In this document: positions 1-8,561 of the stretch, in pieces
Position numbering within the stretch: position 1 is the stretch's first letter
Layout of the letters: each line of letters opens with the position of its first letter
Source: JBEIHX01 sp040381075
GTDB taxonomy: Bacteria > Pseudomonadota > Alphaproteobacteria > Caulobacterales > Aquidulcibacteraceae
DNA length: 64,000 bases
NCBI GenBank assembly: GCA_040381075.1
Contig: JBEIHX010000015.1
Coordinates: 17,572 to 81,571, forward strand
Reading direction: 5' to 3'
Position numbers and translations under genes: made by a program
Notes under the pieces: generated by a model
Databases searched by the model: none
What the model saw: the letters and a program-made list of their open reading frames with translations, nothing else
Told to the model about the DNA's origin: nothing

Positions 1-413
1 TCGATGACATCGATGTCGCGGAATGGCGACGCACGCTTGATGTGAACACGATCGGTCCGCTCCTTGCGGCGGCCGCGTTCAAGCGCAATCTGCTTGCCTC
101 GGGCAATGGCAAGCTCATGTTTGTGACCAGTCAGCTGGCCGCTTCCACCTGGCCCATGGGCGGGCGATACATCTACGCCTCCACCAAGGCGGCGCTGAAC
201 AAGGTGGCGCAGGCGCTCGCCATCGATTGGGCCCGCGAGCCGATCAGCGTGCTGTTGATGCATCCAGGCTGGGTGCAGACGGACATGGGCGGACCGAAGG
301 CTACCCTGCCCGTTGACGAGAGCGCACGCGGCGTGCGCGCTGTCCTGCGCGCCGCCGGCAAGGCGGAGTCCGGGAAATTCTTCAAATGGAATGGTGAGAT
401 TCATCCCTGGTGA
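1..413 (+). CDS. SDR family oxidoreductase, C-terminal part (cut by window edge)
   Basis: This is the C-terminal part of a short-chain dehydrogenase/reductase; reading starts at base 3 and the true start lies upstream. Visible family features are the NTIGP segment, a Ser in the MFVTSQLA strand, the catalytic YASTKAALN (YxxxK) and HPGWVQTDMGG after it. The MGG and C-terminal pattern resembles the C-factor type SDRs. It probably reduces or oxidises a hydroxyl/keto group with NAD(P). It is followed after 52 bp by an NTF2-like gene on the same strand, so the two may be co-transcribed. Substrate unknown. Confidence 0.85.
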   Translation, partial: DDIDVAEWRRTLDVNTIGPLLAAAAFKRNLLASGNGKLMFVTSQLAASTWPMGGRYIYASTKAALNKVAQALAIDWAREPISVLLMHPGWVQTDMGGPKATLPVDESARGVRAVLRAAGKAESGKFFKWNGEIHPW

Positions 414-465
414 CGCCTGGCGGCCCGCCCGCCGGTGCTGCGCCTCCTGGCCATGGAGACACGTC

Positions 466-885
466 ATGAGTGAGACCGAGACGGCGGACCGCATTGCCCT
501 CATGGACGTCATGCTGCGTTACGCGGCGGGGATCGATGATGGTGACATGGACATGTACGCTGACTGCTTTGCCGATGACGTAGTGGTCCATCCCGGCGCC
601 GGGGAGGCGATCCGTGGGCGGGACAACTGGCTGGCGTATGTGCGCCAGCGGCTTCTCGCCTACGGCGCCACGCAGCATATGCTCGGGCCGCAGCTGGCGA
701 CCATCACCGGCGACAGCGCCGAGTGCCGCACGGATGTGCAGGCGACCCATTTCTACAAGGACGACATGAGCCGCACGATGACATTGTGGGCCACCTATCG
801 CACCAGCATGCAGCGGATCGGGCAGCGGTGGAAGATCAAGGCCCATCGCCTTGACCGCCGCGGCGTGCGCCTGCAGGGCGGCTGA
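466..885 (+). CDS. NTF2-like / SnoaL-type protein
   Basis: The 139-residue protein has the layout of the SnoaL/NTF2-like fold: an N-terminal helix ending in YAAGIDDGDMDMYADCF, then DDVVVHPG, then strands ending in WKIKAHRLDRRG. Members include small isomerases, dehydratases, hydrolases and non-enzymatic subunits, and the small beta subunits of ring-hydroxylating dioxygenases also share this fold. I chose the ATG at 466 because GGAG lies about 9 bases upstream and the family N-terminus begins there. The two Rieske alpha subunits nearby make a role in the same catabolic pathway likely, but the reaction is not known. Confidence 0.8.
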   Translation: MSETETADRIALMDVMLRYAAGIDDGDMDMYADCFADDVVVHPGAGEAIRGRDNWLAYVRQRLLAYGATQHMLGPQLATITGDSAECRTDVQATHFYKDDMSRTMTLWATYRTSMQRIGQRWKIKAHRLDRRGVRLQGG

Positions 886-899
886 GGCGCGCATCCCCC

Positions 900-1682
900 A
901 TGACAGAGCAACACGAGGACAGCGGGCGGCCAGGCCGCATCAACTGCGTGCTCATCGCCGGGGGCAGATACCATGATTTCGACTTTGCACGCCTCGAGCT
1001 CCTGAAGCTTCTCGCCGAGGATCCCCGCATCCGGACCCGCGTGTTCGAGGACTACGAGAACCTTGCCGCCCTAGGCGGGGCCGACATCCTGATCACCTAC
1101 ACCTGCGACGTGGTGCCCTCGCTGGCCGCGCAGGAGGCGCTTGGAGACTGGCTGCAGGCCGGCGGACGCTGGTATGCCCTGCATGGAACCAATTCCTGGC
1201 TGCGCCGGGTCGACGGCGTCTGGTCGGCGCCGCGCTGGGCGCCGCTGTTTGCCGACCTGCTCGGCTCGCAGTTCCTGTCCCATCCCCCGATCGCTCCCTA
1301 CCTGGTGACGGTGGCCGATCCTACCCACGACTTCGTCGCCGGGATCGCGCCCTTCGAGGTCAGCGACGAACTCTATCACCTGGAGCGCCACGGTGATCTC
1401 CACGTGCTTCTGGAGGCGCACAACACCGAGACCGGACGCGGGTTTGCAGAGGGCGCCAAGGCCTGCGGCGCGCATCCGGTCCTGTACCTGAAGCACCACG
1501 GGGCGGGCGGCGTGCTCTACTTCACCCTGGGTCACTGCCGCGGTCATTACGACATGCAGCCGATGGTCGACTGGTGGCCGCGGATCGACCGGTGCTCGTG
1601 GGACCTGCCCGTCTTTCACACCCTGCTGCGCCGGGGCCTCGGCTGGCTAACGCAGGCGCCGCGCCTTGCGCCGCCCCCCTGA
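900..1682 (+). CDS. ThuA-like domain protein
   Basis: A 260-residue protein that matches the ThuA-like, class I glutamine amidotransferase-like fold: a first strand NCVLIAGGRYHDF, a central ADILITYTCD strand, GGRWYALHG after a turn, and a late strand GAGGVLYFTLGHCRGHYD. ThuA proteins are linked to trehalose/sugar metabolism in rhizobia, but many sit in catabolic clusters with no known role. It starts 14 bp after the NTF2-like gene, so they probably form one transcript. No signal peptide is seen, so it should be cytoplasmic. Confidence 0.8.
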   Translation: MTEQHEDSGRPGRINCVLIAGGRYHDFDFARLELLKLLAEDPRIRTRVFEDYENLAALGGADILITYTCDVVPSLAAQEALGDWLQAGGRWYALHGTNSWLRRVDGVWSAPRWAPLFADLLGSQFLSHPPIAPYLVTVADPTHDFVAGIAPFEVSDELYHLERHGDLHVLLEAHNTETGRGFAEGAKACGAHPVLYLKHHGAGGVLYFTLGHCRGHYDMQPMVDWWPRIDRCSWDLPVFHTLLRRGLGWLTQAPRLAPPP

Positions 1683-2045
1683 ACCGGACGATCGCGGCTG
1701 ATGCGCGCCGCCGTCATGGGCCGCCGTCATGGGCCGCCGGCAGGCCACCTGCAGCGCCCCCGTCTGGCCGCGGGCGATGGCGCGACCCACCCCGGGTTGC
1801 AGATTGGTGCTGGCGAGACTTTTGCTCGCGCGCGCCGCCCTGGCGCGCCGCAAGGTCGCGCTGCGTCCGCCCCTGCGGCCACGGCGCAATGTTGCGAAAA
1901 TGGCACAAACCTGCCTCGAAGGGCAAGAACGCCGGGACCGCTGGCGCTTCAGCCTCACTGCATCTTGGTCCCGGGCCGCGCACCATGCCTAAGATCGATC
2001 GCGGTTGATGGGCCTTCCCATCCGTTTGGTTGCGGTCAGGCATGC
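1683..2045. other. Intergenic gap, 363 bp, with a short tandem repeat
   Basis: No gene is supported here. A 13-bp unit (GCCGCCGTCATGG) is repeated 2.4 times at about 1707-1738. The rest is GC-rich and should contain the leader of the LuxR-type gene, but I see no convincing -35/-10 pair. Confidence 0.6.
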
Positions 2046-2828
2046 ATGAGCTACATTGAAACGCTTCACGACGTTGAAACGGTTCGGATCGCAGGGCTCG
2101 ATGACATCAGTCGGGCTGCGGAAGCCCTCTACGGGATCGTCCGTTCCCGGGTGGAGATGCGGATCGCCATCACCCACAACATCGCCGACCGCAGCACCCC
2201 CGTGGATGAGCAGGGCCGCCTGCTGGCCGAAACAGTCTTTCCCCCCAGCCAGAGCAAGGACGCCTGGTGGCGCCGGGGCAATGTGGCGCTTGATTCCCCG
2301 CTCGTGGCGGCCTGCCGGTATGAGGCAGACCCCTTCTGGGTCAATGCCGACGGCTTTCGGCCGAAACGTCCGAACCGGGCCCTGGACTGCATCGACCTCG
2401 ATGACTTCGAACGACGGGCCATGACGCGCGCGGCCATCGTTGCGCCCGTACACCTGCCATTTGGCCAGATCGGCGCAGCAAGCCTCCATCCAACGGATCC
2501 AGACCACACCGACCTCTCCCGGGAGTTTGACAGCTTCGCCAATGAATTCTCGTTCCTCGCAGCGGTCTTCATTCGAAGCTATGCAAAATGCGTCAGTGCA
2601 CCGAAAGAGATTCCAGCCTGGACCAAGGTGACGCGGCGCGAGCTTCAGTGCATCCATTGGGTTTCCCTCGGCAAGACCGATGACGAAATCAGCGTCATCC
2701 TGAACCGCTCGCGCGCCACCGTGCGCTTCCATCTCCACAATGCCGCAGTAAAGTTTGGCGCCGTCAATCGCAGCCAGCTTCTCTTACGCGCCGGGCAGCT
2801 TGGCTACATAAGCCATCCGCAGCGCTAG
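2046..2828 (+). CDS. LuxR-type transcriptional regulator with autoinducer-binding-like N-terminus
   Basis: A 260-residue regulator. The N-terminal ~180 residues look like the autoinducer-binding domain of LuxR proteins (acidic and aromatic pattern, FGQIGAASLHPTD near the domain end). The C-terminal ~65 residues are a LuxR/GerE helix-turn-helix: VTRRELQCIHWVSLGKTDD, then EISVILNRSRATVRFHLH and KFGAVNRSQLL. No LuxI synthase is visible in the window, so it is a solo regulator or senses a pathway compound. The position between ThuA and SDR genes suggests it controls the surrounding catabolic genes; that is inference. Confidence 0.85.
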   Translation: MSYIETLHDVETVRIAGLDDISRAAEALYGIVRSRVEMRIAITHNIADRSTPVDEQGRLLAETVFPPSQSKDAWWRRGNVALDSPLVAACRYEADPFWVNADGFRPKRPNRALDCIDLDDFERRAMTRAAIVAPVHLPFGQIGAASLHPTDPDHTDLSREFDSFANEFSFLAAVFIRSYAKCVSAPKEIPAWTKVTRRELQCIHWVSLGKTDDEISVILNRSRATVRFHLHNAAVKFGAVNRSQLLLRAGQLGYISHPQR

Positions 2829-2929
2829 GAGCCAACAGAAAAACTACCACGACATGTGACCCGAGGCAGGTTTCCAGGGCCGGCGCCGATGCGAAGCGGC
2901 TGAAGCGGCTTTGCCGTCTGGCAGGTACC

Positions 2930-2958
2930 TTCACAATGCAGCGATCTGAAAAGATAAC
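2930..2958 (+). promoter_or_regulatory. Possible sigma70-type promoter for the SDR gene
   Basis: TTCACA and GATAAC are separated by 17 bases, about 130 bases upstream of the SDR start at 3091. The match is moderate and rests on the sequence alone. Confidence 0.3.
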
Positions 2959-3090
2959 GTATGCGGATCTGCCTTGTGCGCATAGTCTTCATTGGCGATG
3001 AATTCTCTGGGTCGACCCGCAGGAAGACCGGTGGCGACCCTGCCGCCTTCTGCTGCAGCTACCCATACGTCCGGGACAGGAGGAACAGTG

Positions 3091-3852
3091 ATGGATCTGG
3101 GTCTGAAGGGAAAGAAGGTCATCCTGACCGGCGGCGGACGCGGCATTGGTCGCGCGATCCTTGAGGTGCTGGCGCAGGAGGGATGCGATGTGGCGTTCTT
3201 TGCGCGCAACCCGCACAATGTGATGGCGGCGCGCGACAGTGTCGCGACCTATGGCGGCCGGGTCGTGTGTGACGCCTTCGACATGGAGTCTGGCGCGGAC
3301 GCCTACACGCAATGGCTTGCGGATGCAGCAGCGCGGCTTGGCGGCTGTGACATCTTTGTTCCCGCGGTCAGCGCCTCCGGGATGGGCGCGACCGGCGACT
3401 GGCAGAAATGTCTCGACCTCGACATGCTCGGCGTCGTGCGCGGCTGCGAGACCCTCAGCGCGGCCCTGTCCGCCAACGCCGATGGATCCATTGTCGTCCT
3501 GTCAAGCACAGCGGGACTGGAGACCTTCATTCGTCCGCAGGCCTATAACGCCATCAAGGCGGCGCTCGTGGTCTACGCAAAACAGCTCGGACAGGCGCTT
3601 GGACCCAAGGGAGTGCGGGTCAACGTCGTGTCGCCCGGGCCAATCCAGTTTCCGGGCGGCAACTGGGACCGCATCCAGACGAACGCCCCTGAACTTTATG
3701 CAAAGACCCTGTCCCAGTTCGCCCTCGGGCGCATGGGCGGCTGCGAAGAGGTGGCGCGCGCCGTCGCCTTTCTCGCAAGCCCTGCCGCTTCCTTCATCAC
3801 CGGTGTGAACCTGGTGGTCGACGGCGGGTTCACCAAGCGCGTTCAGTTCTGA
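3091..3852 (+). CDS. SDR family oxidoreductase
   Basis: A 253-residue classical SDR. It has the cofactor motif TGGGRGIG near residue 14, the catalytic Ser in VVLSSTAG, the active-site Tyr/Lys in YNAIKAAL, and the usual end GVNLVVDGGF. The ATG at 3091 is preceded by ACAGGAGGAAC, a strong ribosome binding site. It is the last plus-strand gene of this group and converges with a Rieske oxygenase gene 47 bp away. It probably oxidises an alcohol or reduces a ketone in the catabolic pathway encoded here; substrate unknown. Confidence 0.88.
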   Translation: MDLGLKGKKVILTGGGRGIGRAILEVLAQEGCDVAFFARNPHNVMAARDSVATYGGRVVCDAFDMESGADAYTQWLADAAARLGGCDIFVPAVSASGMGATGDWQKCLDLDMLGVVRGCETLSAALSANADGSIVVLSSTAGLETFIRPQAYNAIKAALVVYAKQLGQALGPKGVRVNVVSPGPIQFPGGNWDRIQTNAPELYAKTLSQFALGRMGGCEEVARAVAFLASPAASFITGVNLVVDGGFTKRVQF

Positions 3853-3899
3853 AAACCCTGCCGGCGTTTTCGCGGTGAACTGGTAAAAGGACGGGCGGC

Positions 3900-5336
3900 T
3901 CAGCGCGGCTGCAGCTGCGCTAAGCCGTCTGGCCCGAGGACCGCCGGCGCTTCGTCCCCCGGGCGGTCGCCCATTGCGAGATAGCGGTCGATCATGTTGT
4001 GAAGGCGCAGGACGCGACTTTCCTGACCCGACAGATAGCCGCCCCGAAAGGCGCGGGAACGAAGTCCGACCTGCTGCAGCAGGAAGATCTCGATGTCTCC
4101 ATCGATGGTGCGACCCATCGACTTTTCTCCGAGGGCAAACTCCTCGTGGGCGACCTCTGCCTGCCGGTCAACGATGCCGATGGTGGTTCGCACCGGCGCA
4201 GTTTCGCCGGCGGGCTGGCTTGCATACCACCAGTTGTCAAATACGCATTTCTCTGGGTCGGTGGCGTGGGGGCGCGCCCGCAGGAAGTGAAACCCATCGC
4301 TCCACAGGGAGACCGCGAAGTTGGGGAACAGGGTGTAGTGACAGACGTCGGTCAGCTGATCGTCGGTCATGTTTTCGTAATGCGTGTAGCCGCGCTGCGG
4401 GCCAAGCCGCCGCTTGGCCTGCTGCAGGGCTGTACGCGTCTCGAGTTGGCGTCCGGCAAAGCTGTCGGGATCAAGGCCCCACTCCTGCAGGATTGTCCGC
4501 AGGGGTTCTCCGATCGTGCCATCGGCATTGAGTGAGACACCTGCATAACCGCCGCGCATGATCATCCGATTATGCCCCTCGGCGCTCAGATCAAAGCGTG
4601 TCGTCCTGTAATTGGTATCGATGCCGGAGTGCATCCGCGCCCGCTCCACGGGATCGCCGACCGGCTTGTGCACGAAGGGCACGTGGTAGGATTCATTGAA
4701 GTTGTCGAGAACGATCTTCCAGTTGACCGGCAGCGTCGTGGTGTAGGCGTGGTATCGTTTCCACGTTTGGATCTGATAGGCGCTCCAGTCAGCCCAGATC
4801 GGCCCCAGGAACTCGCGCAGCGACACACATCCAGGATCCATGTTGACCCAGATGAACCCCGCGAATGCCTCACACCGGACCGACTGCAGATGGACGACAC
4901 CACACGGATCGCCCTGCGGAAAGTCGTCGCGGTCCGGCGCCGAAACAAGTGCGCCTTCCGTGGAGAAGGACCAGGCATGGTAACGGCAGACGAAGCGCGC
5001 CACGCGACCTTTCTTCTCCGACACAAGAAGATTTCCGCGATGCGGACAGACATTGTGGAACGCCTTGATGGAGCCGTCACGTTGGCGCACCATCACGAAA
5101 GACTCCGGCCCGACATCCTCGCGCTGCCAATCGCCTGGCGCGGGGATCTCCGTCTCGCGACCGAGCAGAAGCCAGACCTTCGTCCACATCCTGTCCCATT
5201 CAAGCTCATAGAAGGCCCGCGACGAGTAGCGCGTTCCGTCGATGGGTCGGTTTGGCACCGCGAGTTTCGGCCAATCCGGCAGGCGTGTTGCAGTCCGTTC
5301 GCTCACGGCAGACCCCGTCACTGTGAAAGGAAACAT
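3900..5336 (-). CDS. Rieske non-heme iron oxygenase, alpha subunit (first copy)
   Basis: A 478-residue ring-hydroxylating oxygenase large subunit. The Rieske motif is complete: C97-P-H99 and C117-R-Y-H120. The catalytic domain has DNFNESYHVPFVH, giving the iron-binding His218 and His223, with a later Asp near DGDIEIFLLQQ as likely third ligand. I chose the ATG at 5336 because the protein from there has the family length and no homology is evident upstream; the ribosome binding site (GGGGTGG) is weak. Electron donors would be a ferredoxin and reductase; the only ferredoxin visible (upstream) is broken. Substrate probably aromatic or polycyclic, not determinable here. Confidence 0.88.
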   Translation of the reverse strand: MFPFTVTGSAVSERTATRLPDWPKLAVPNRPIDGTRYSSRAFYELEWDRMWTKVWLLLGRETEIPAPGDWQREDVGPESFVMVRQRDGSIKAFHNVCPHRGNLLVSEKKGRVARFVCRYHAWSFSTEGALVSAPDRDDFPQGDPCGVVHLQSVRCEAFAGFIWVNMDPGCVSLREFLGPIWADWSAYQIQTWKRYHAYTTTLPVNWKIVLDNFNESYHVPFVHKPVGDPVERARMHSGIDTNYRTTRFDLSAEGHNRMIMRGGYAGVSLNADGTIGEPLRTILQEWGLDPDSFAGRQLETRTALQQAKRRLGPQRGYTHYENMTDDQLTDVCHYTLFPNFAVSLWSDGFHFLRARPHATDPEKCVFDNWWYASQPAGETAPVRTTIGIVDRQAEVAHEEFALGEKSMGRTIDGDIEIFLLQQVGLRSRAFRGGYLSGQESRVLRLHNMIDRYLAMGDRPGDEAPAVLGPDGLAQLQPR

Positions 5337-5689
5337 CCACCCCACGACGCGGGAATTTTCCCGACAAAGCAAGCCGAACCCGCCCGCGCCATTGGCCCGG
5401 CTCCCGTTCTCCCGATGTAGCGCGACGTCGTGTGTCTGAAACAGCACACTCAGGGACAACACTTCTTCGACCGGGTCGCCACCGCAGGCCCGGTGGCGTG
5501 ACGCAGAGAGCAGACGGGGGCCCGCATCGCCCTGGCGACGGCGCCGCGCACCCATACGGTCAACGCGGATTGGATGTTCCACCGTAGACGGAGGCTGCTT
5601 GCCCTGAGGGCCGTCGTCCGGTCCAAGCCGCGCCCGTCACAGACTGCGCAAGGGCGTTCGGCTCCCATCCTGCGATGCCGCGGCAGAGA
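5337..5689. other. Gap between Rieske oxygenase and ferredoxin pseudogene
   Basis: About 350 bp with no supported gene. The minus-strand frame of the decayed ferredoxin runs on here without a stop until 5450, but the residues beyond the Rieske domain (from about 5690 down) look like random high-GC translation. This suggests that the original stop codon was lost or shifted. Confidence 0.5.
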
Positions 5690-6012
5690 CCAGACGCACA
5701 CTTCTACAACGCCGTCCACGACGCGAGTCCTGAAGGTCGCAATGCCGCAGGCGGTGGGAGGTCCGAGACGCGCGCCGGTTCGCACATCAAACCGGGCGCC
5801 GTGCAAGGGACACACAAGCCTCGCGCCGCGCAGACGCCCGATTGACAGCGGACTGTCGGCGTGACTTCAGCGGTCTTCCCCACAGGCAACGACCCCGTCG
5901 ACATTCGTCACCAGGACATCCCGATCCCTGACCCGATGAACGGCAAAGGCGCCCGATCGCCCGCAGCCAGGACTGGGGCAAATGCGCCATCGCCGTCGGG
6001 TGTGAGGTTCAT
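5690..6012 (-). pseudogene. Decayed Rieske [2Fe-2S] ferredoxin
   Basis: Remains of a small Rieske ferredoxin of the type that feeds electrons to Rieske oxygenases. From the ATG at 6012 the first frame reads GAFAPVLAAGD, a typical start. The rest of the domain (DVLVTNVDGVV, then SHADSPLSIGRLRGARLV, then CPLHGARFDVRTGA) lies in another frame, so a frameshift must lie near 5945-5960. In that second frame a TGA stop (5867-5869) stands exactly where the first cluster-binding Cys of the CxH motif should be, leaving *SH; the second motif CPLH is intact. With two lesions and no natural stop, I call it a pseudogene. A sequencing error could explain one lesion but hardly both. Confidence 0.75.
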
Positions 6013-6239
6013 GCGATCCCGGGTCTGCGGTGGGGGAGTTGGAAGGGCCTGAGCGGCGGGCGGCGCATCACGTCCGGAAGGCCCATGGCGCGCCTCAGGC
6101 AATGGCGCGCCATTTCGGCGCCGACCGGCGCAGCGGCAAACCGACATGCAAGCGGGGCGCACCGTCTTGCGCGCGGAAGAGAAACAGGCCGGGTGCGTCC
6201 CTTCGAGGGGCGCGCCGGAACCCCATCATCCTGCGGGGT

Positions 6240-7613
6240 TCACGCTGGCGCCTCCGCCTCTGCCCACGGCGAGGCGCGCAGCCAGGCGTCTACCCACCTG
6301 TGGAAGTGGTCGATGCGCGCTTCATCCATATTGAGGACTGCGCCTGAGAACCCGCGGGAATGCATGCCGGCCTGCATGTAGGGCAGCAAATACACATCCT
6401 GGTCGATGGTGACGCCAAGCGTCTTCGCGCCGGATTCGATGTCCTCCCGGGTGAACACTTCGGGCTCGGGACGCTCATCGCGCTCGTAGCGGATCAGGTT
6501 GGCGTCGACCCCAAGATTGCGTCCCCTCTTCGTGTCAACGGCGACTTCGCCGGGAACCTGCAGCGTCCACTTGTCGAACAGGCACCGGTCAGGGTCTTTC
6601 GGGTGCGGTCGCGCACCGTAAATCCAGACCTCTTCCGGCTTGATCGTCATGAAGGTGTTCGGGAAAAGGTCGTATTGCAGCACATCGGTGACCTGTGCGT
6701 CGGACAAAGGCCCGTAATCGAGGCCCAGTTCAGCCCCGAGTATTCGCTTCTGGGCGCAGACCGCGGCGCGGATATCGCCAACCCGGTTGTCGAAGTCACG
6801 CCAGTCCAGCCCGAGCTGGCCCAGGCGTGCCTTCAGGCGGTCCGGAACGTGCGTGGGGATCGGGTAACGCGGGTTGGTCACGTACCCCTTGACCGCCGTT
6901 GAACTGTGGCCGAACGGGTAGAGTTCATTTTCCGAGGTGCTGCAGTCGACCATCGTGGCATGCTGGGGATGGATGAAGTCGACATGATACTGCTCCAGAA
7001 AATTATCCCGGAGCGTCTTCCAGTTGGCGTCCAGGATCAGCGTCTGGTGCTTGACGAGGCGCATGCGTTCGAAATGATATGGCGCAAGGTTTCCCATGAT
7101 CGCGCCAAGGAAGTCGGCAAGGGGCGGCGCGCGCTCGTCCATGGTGATCCACACCAGACCTGCCCACGTTTCCACCCGCACGGGTTTGAGCGATCGCTGC
7201 GACCAATCCGTACACGGCGGAAACCGCTCCCTGTCTGGCGTATGCCGCAATGCACCATCGAGCCCGTAGGTCCATCCATGATAGGGGCACACGAGCTGAT
7301 TGACGGCGCCGCGGGCGCCGAGAAGCACCCGATTGCCGCGGTGCTGGCAGACATTGTGGACGGCCGCCAGCCGGCCGTTCTCGCCGCGGCTGATGATGAT
7401 CGATTCCCGACCGATCTCGAACAGGAAGTAGTCGCCGGGCCAGCGGACGTCCTCCTCCACACCCGCGAACAGCCAGGCCTTCGTCCAGACGGCCTGCCAC
7501 TCCCGCGCCATGAAGTCTGCAGACGTGTAGCGTTCAGCGCTGAGGGTGGCGGGGCCGACCTGTGGCGCCGCCCTGTAGCGGCCAAAGTCAACATATCGCG
7601 TCGATTGAGGCAT
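6240..7613 (-). CDS. Rieske non-heme iron oxygenase, alpha subunit (second copy)
   Basis: A 457-residue ring-hydroxylating oxygenase large subunit, clearly diverged from the copy at 3900-5336. The Rieske ligands are C89-Q-H91 and C109-P-Y-H112. The mononuclear iron site is seen in DNFLEQYHVDFIH (His210, His215), with a likely Asp in TIDQDVYLL. The C-terminal catalytic domain carries the family's FPNTFMTIKPEEVWIY stretch. The SDR gene lies 24 bp away from its stop-side neighbour on the same strand, upstream of it, suggesting co-transcription. Needs a separate ferredoxin and reductase, not seen intact in this window. Confidence 0.88.
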   Translation of the reverse strand: MPQSTRYVDFGRYRAAPQVGPATLSAERYTSADFMAREWQAVWTKAWLFAGVEEDVRWPGDYFLFEIGRESIIISRGENGRLAAVHNVCQHRGNRVLLGARGAVNQLVCPYHGWTYGLDGALRHTPDRERFPPCTDWSQRSLKPVRVETWAGLVWITMDERAPPLADFLGAIMGNLAPYHFERMRLVKHQTLILDANWKTLRDNFLEQYHVDFIHPQHATMVDCSTSENELYPFGHSSTAVKGYVTNPRYPIPTHVPDRLKARLGQLGLDWRDFDNRVGDIRAAVCAQKRILGAELGLDYGPLSDAQVTDVLQYDLFPNTFMTIKPEEVWIYGARPHPKDPDRCLFDKWTLQVPGEVAVDTKRGRNLGVDANLIRYERDERPEPEVFTREDIESGAKTLGVTIDQDVYLLPYMQAGMHSRGFSGAVLNMDEARIDHFHRWVDAWLRASPWAEAEAPA

Positions 7614-7636
7614 CCGCCGCGTCCCTTCGATGGCGC

Positions 7637-8425
7637 TCAGAAGGTGGAGTTGCCGATCCCACCATCGATGATCACGCTCTGGCCTGTAACATAGTTGGCC
7701 TGCGCGCTGCAGAACATGGCGACGAAGGCGCCAACGTCATCCGGGTCGCCAAACCGGTTTGCAGGGATCCGCCACTCGTCCACGAACTTCTGCACCTCCT
7801 CATCATAGCTTGTGCCGTTTCTTTCGGCGGCTGCGGTGTAGCGCGTCTGGATGGAGCCCGTGTGGTGCATGCCCGGCAGGATGTTGTTGATGGTGACGTT
7901 GTGCCGGATCGCCTTCTTCGCGATCGCGACGGTGTAGTTCGCGAGGGCGGCCCGGGGCGGACCGGACAGTATCCGAACCTCGGCCGGGTACTTGGCTGCG
8001 CCCGTGGCGATATTGACGATCCGCCCCCACCCGCGCGCCATCATGCCGTCCACGGTCGCCCGGATGAACTCCACGGGCGAGATGAGGGTGACCGCCAGGG
8101 CGTCCATCCAGTCCTGGGGCGTAACGTCCTTGTAGTTGCCGGTCATGGGGGGCGGCGAACAGGTCCCTACCAGGATGTCGGGATCGGGGCAGAGACTGAG
8201 GATCTTTTCCCGGCCCGCCTGCGTGCTGTGATCGGCGACAATCGGCGTTATCTCGGCTCCTGTCGCCTCCGAGATGTCCCGGCAGGCGGCGACGAGCCTG
8301 TCCGCCCCCCGCGCGGACACAAAGAGGCGGGCGCCTTCCACCGCCAGGGCGCGCACAGCGCCCTTCCCCATGCCAACGCTGCCGCCGTTGACGATAGCCT
8401 TCCTGCCTCGAATGCCCAGGTCCAT
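7637..8425 (-). CDS. Atypical SDR protein lacking the YxxxK pair
   Basis: A 262-residue SDR-fold protein. The start at 8425 follows a very good ribosome binding site (GGAGGGT). The cofactor loop is NGGSVGMGKG and the end is YVTGQSVIIDGG, both family-like. At the active site, however, where Tyr-x-x-x-Lys is expected the sequence reads SGPPRAALANYTVAIAKK, with no Tyr in register; a related group of SDRs has NGxRAGL there. It may therefore use other residues or have a non-redox role. It is probably in one operon with the downstream Rieske oxygenase (24 bp gap). Confidence 0.82.
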   Translation of the reverse strand: MDLGIRGRKAIVNGGSVGMGKGAVRALAVEGARLFVSARGADRLVAACRDISEATGAEITPIVADHSTQAGREKILSLCPDPDILVGTCSPPPMTGNYKDVTPQDWMDALAVTLISPVEFIRATVDGMMARGWGRIVNIATGAAKYPAEVRILSGPPRAALANYTVAIAKKAIRHNVTINNILPGMHHTGSIQTRYTAAAERNGTSYDEEVQKFVDEWRIPANRFGDPDDVGAFVAMFCSAQANYVTGQSVIIDGGIGNSTF

Positions 8426-8561
8426 GAGACCCTCCTGCGGTTGTATCTGCGGTTGCACCCGCGTTCGCACCCGCGCCAGCAACACGCCTGCCGGCCTGAA
8501 CGTCAGGGGGACGCCTGGCGCACCCCCCTGCGGCGCGACGGAGCCGCGCCGGTCGCCCAGG

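Noticed and set aside
4572..5420. A 282-codon plus-strand frame opposite the first Rieske oxygenase.
   Set aside because: Antisense shadow; the oxygenase on the minus strand has complete motifs.
5867..5869. TGA as selenocysteine codon in a Rieske ferredoxin.
   Set aside because: The same gene is also frameshifted and has no proper end, and no SECIS element is recognised; decay explains all features.
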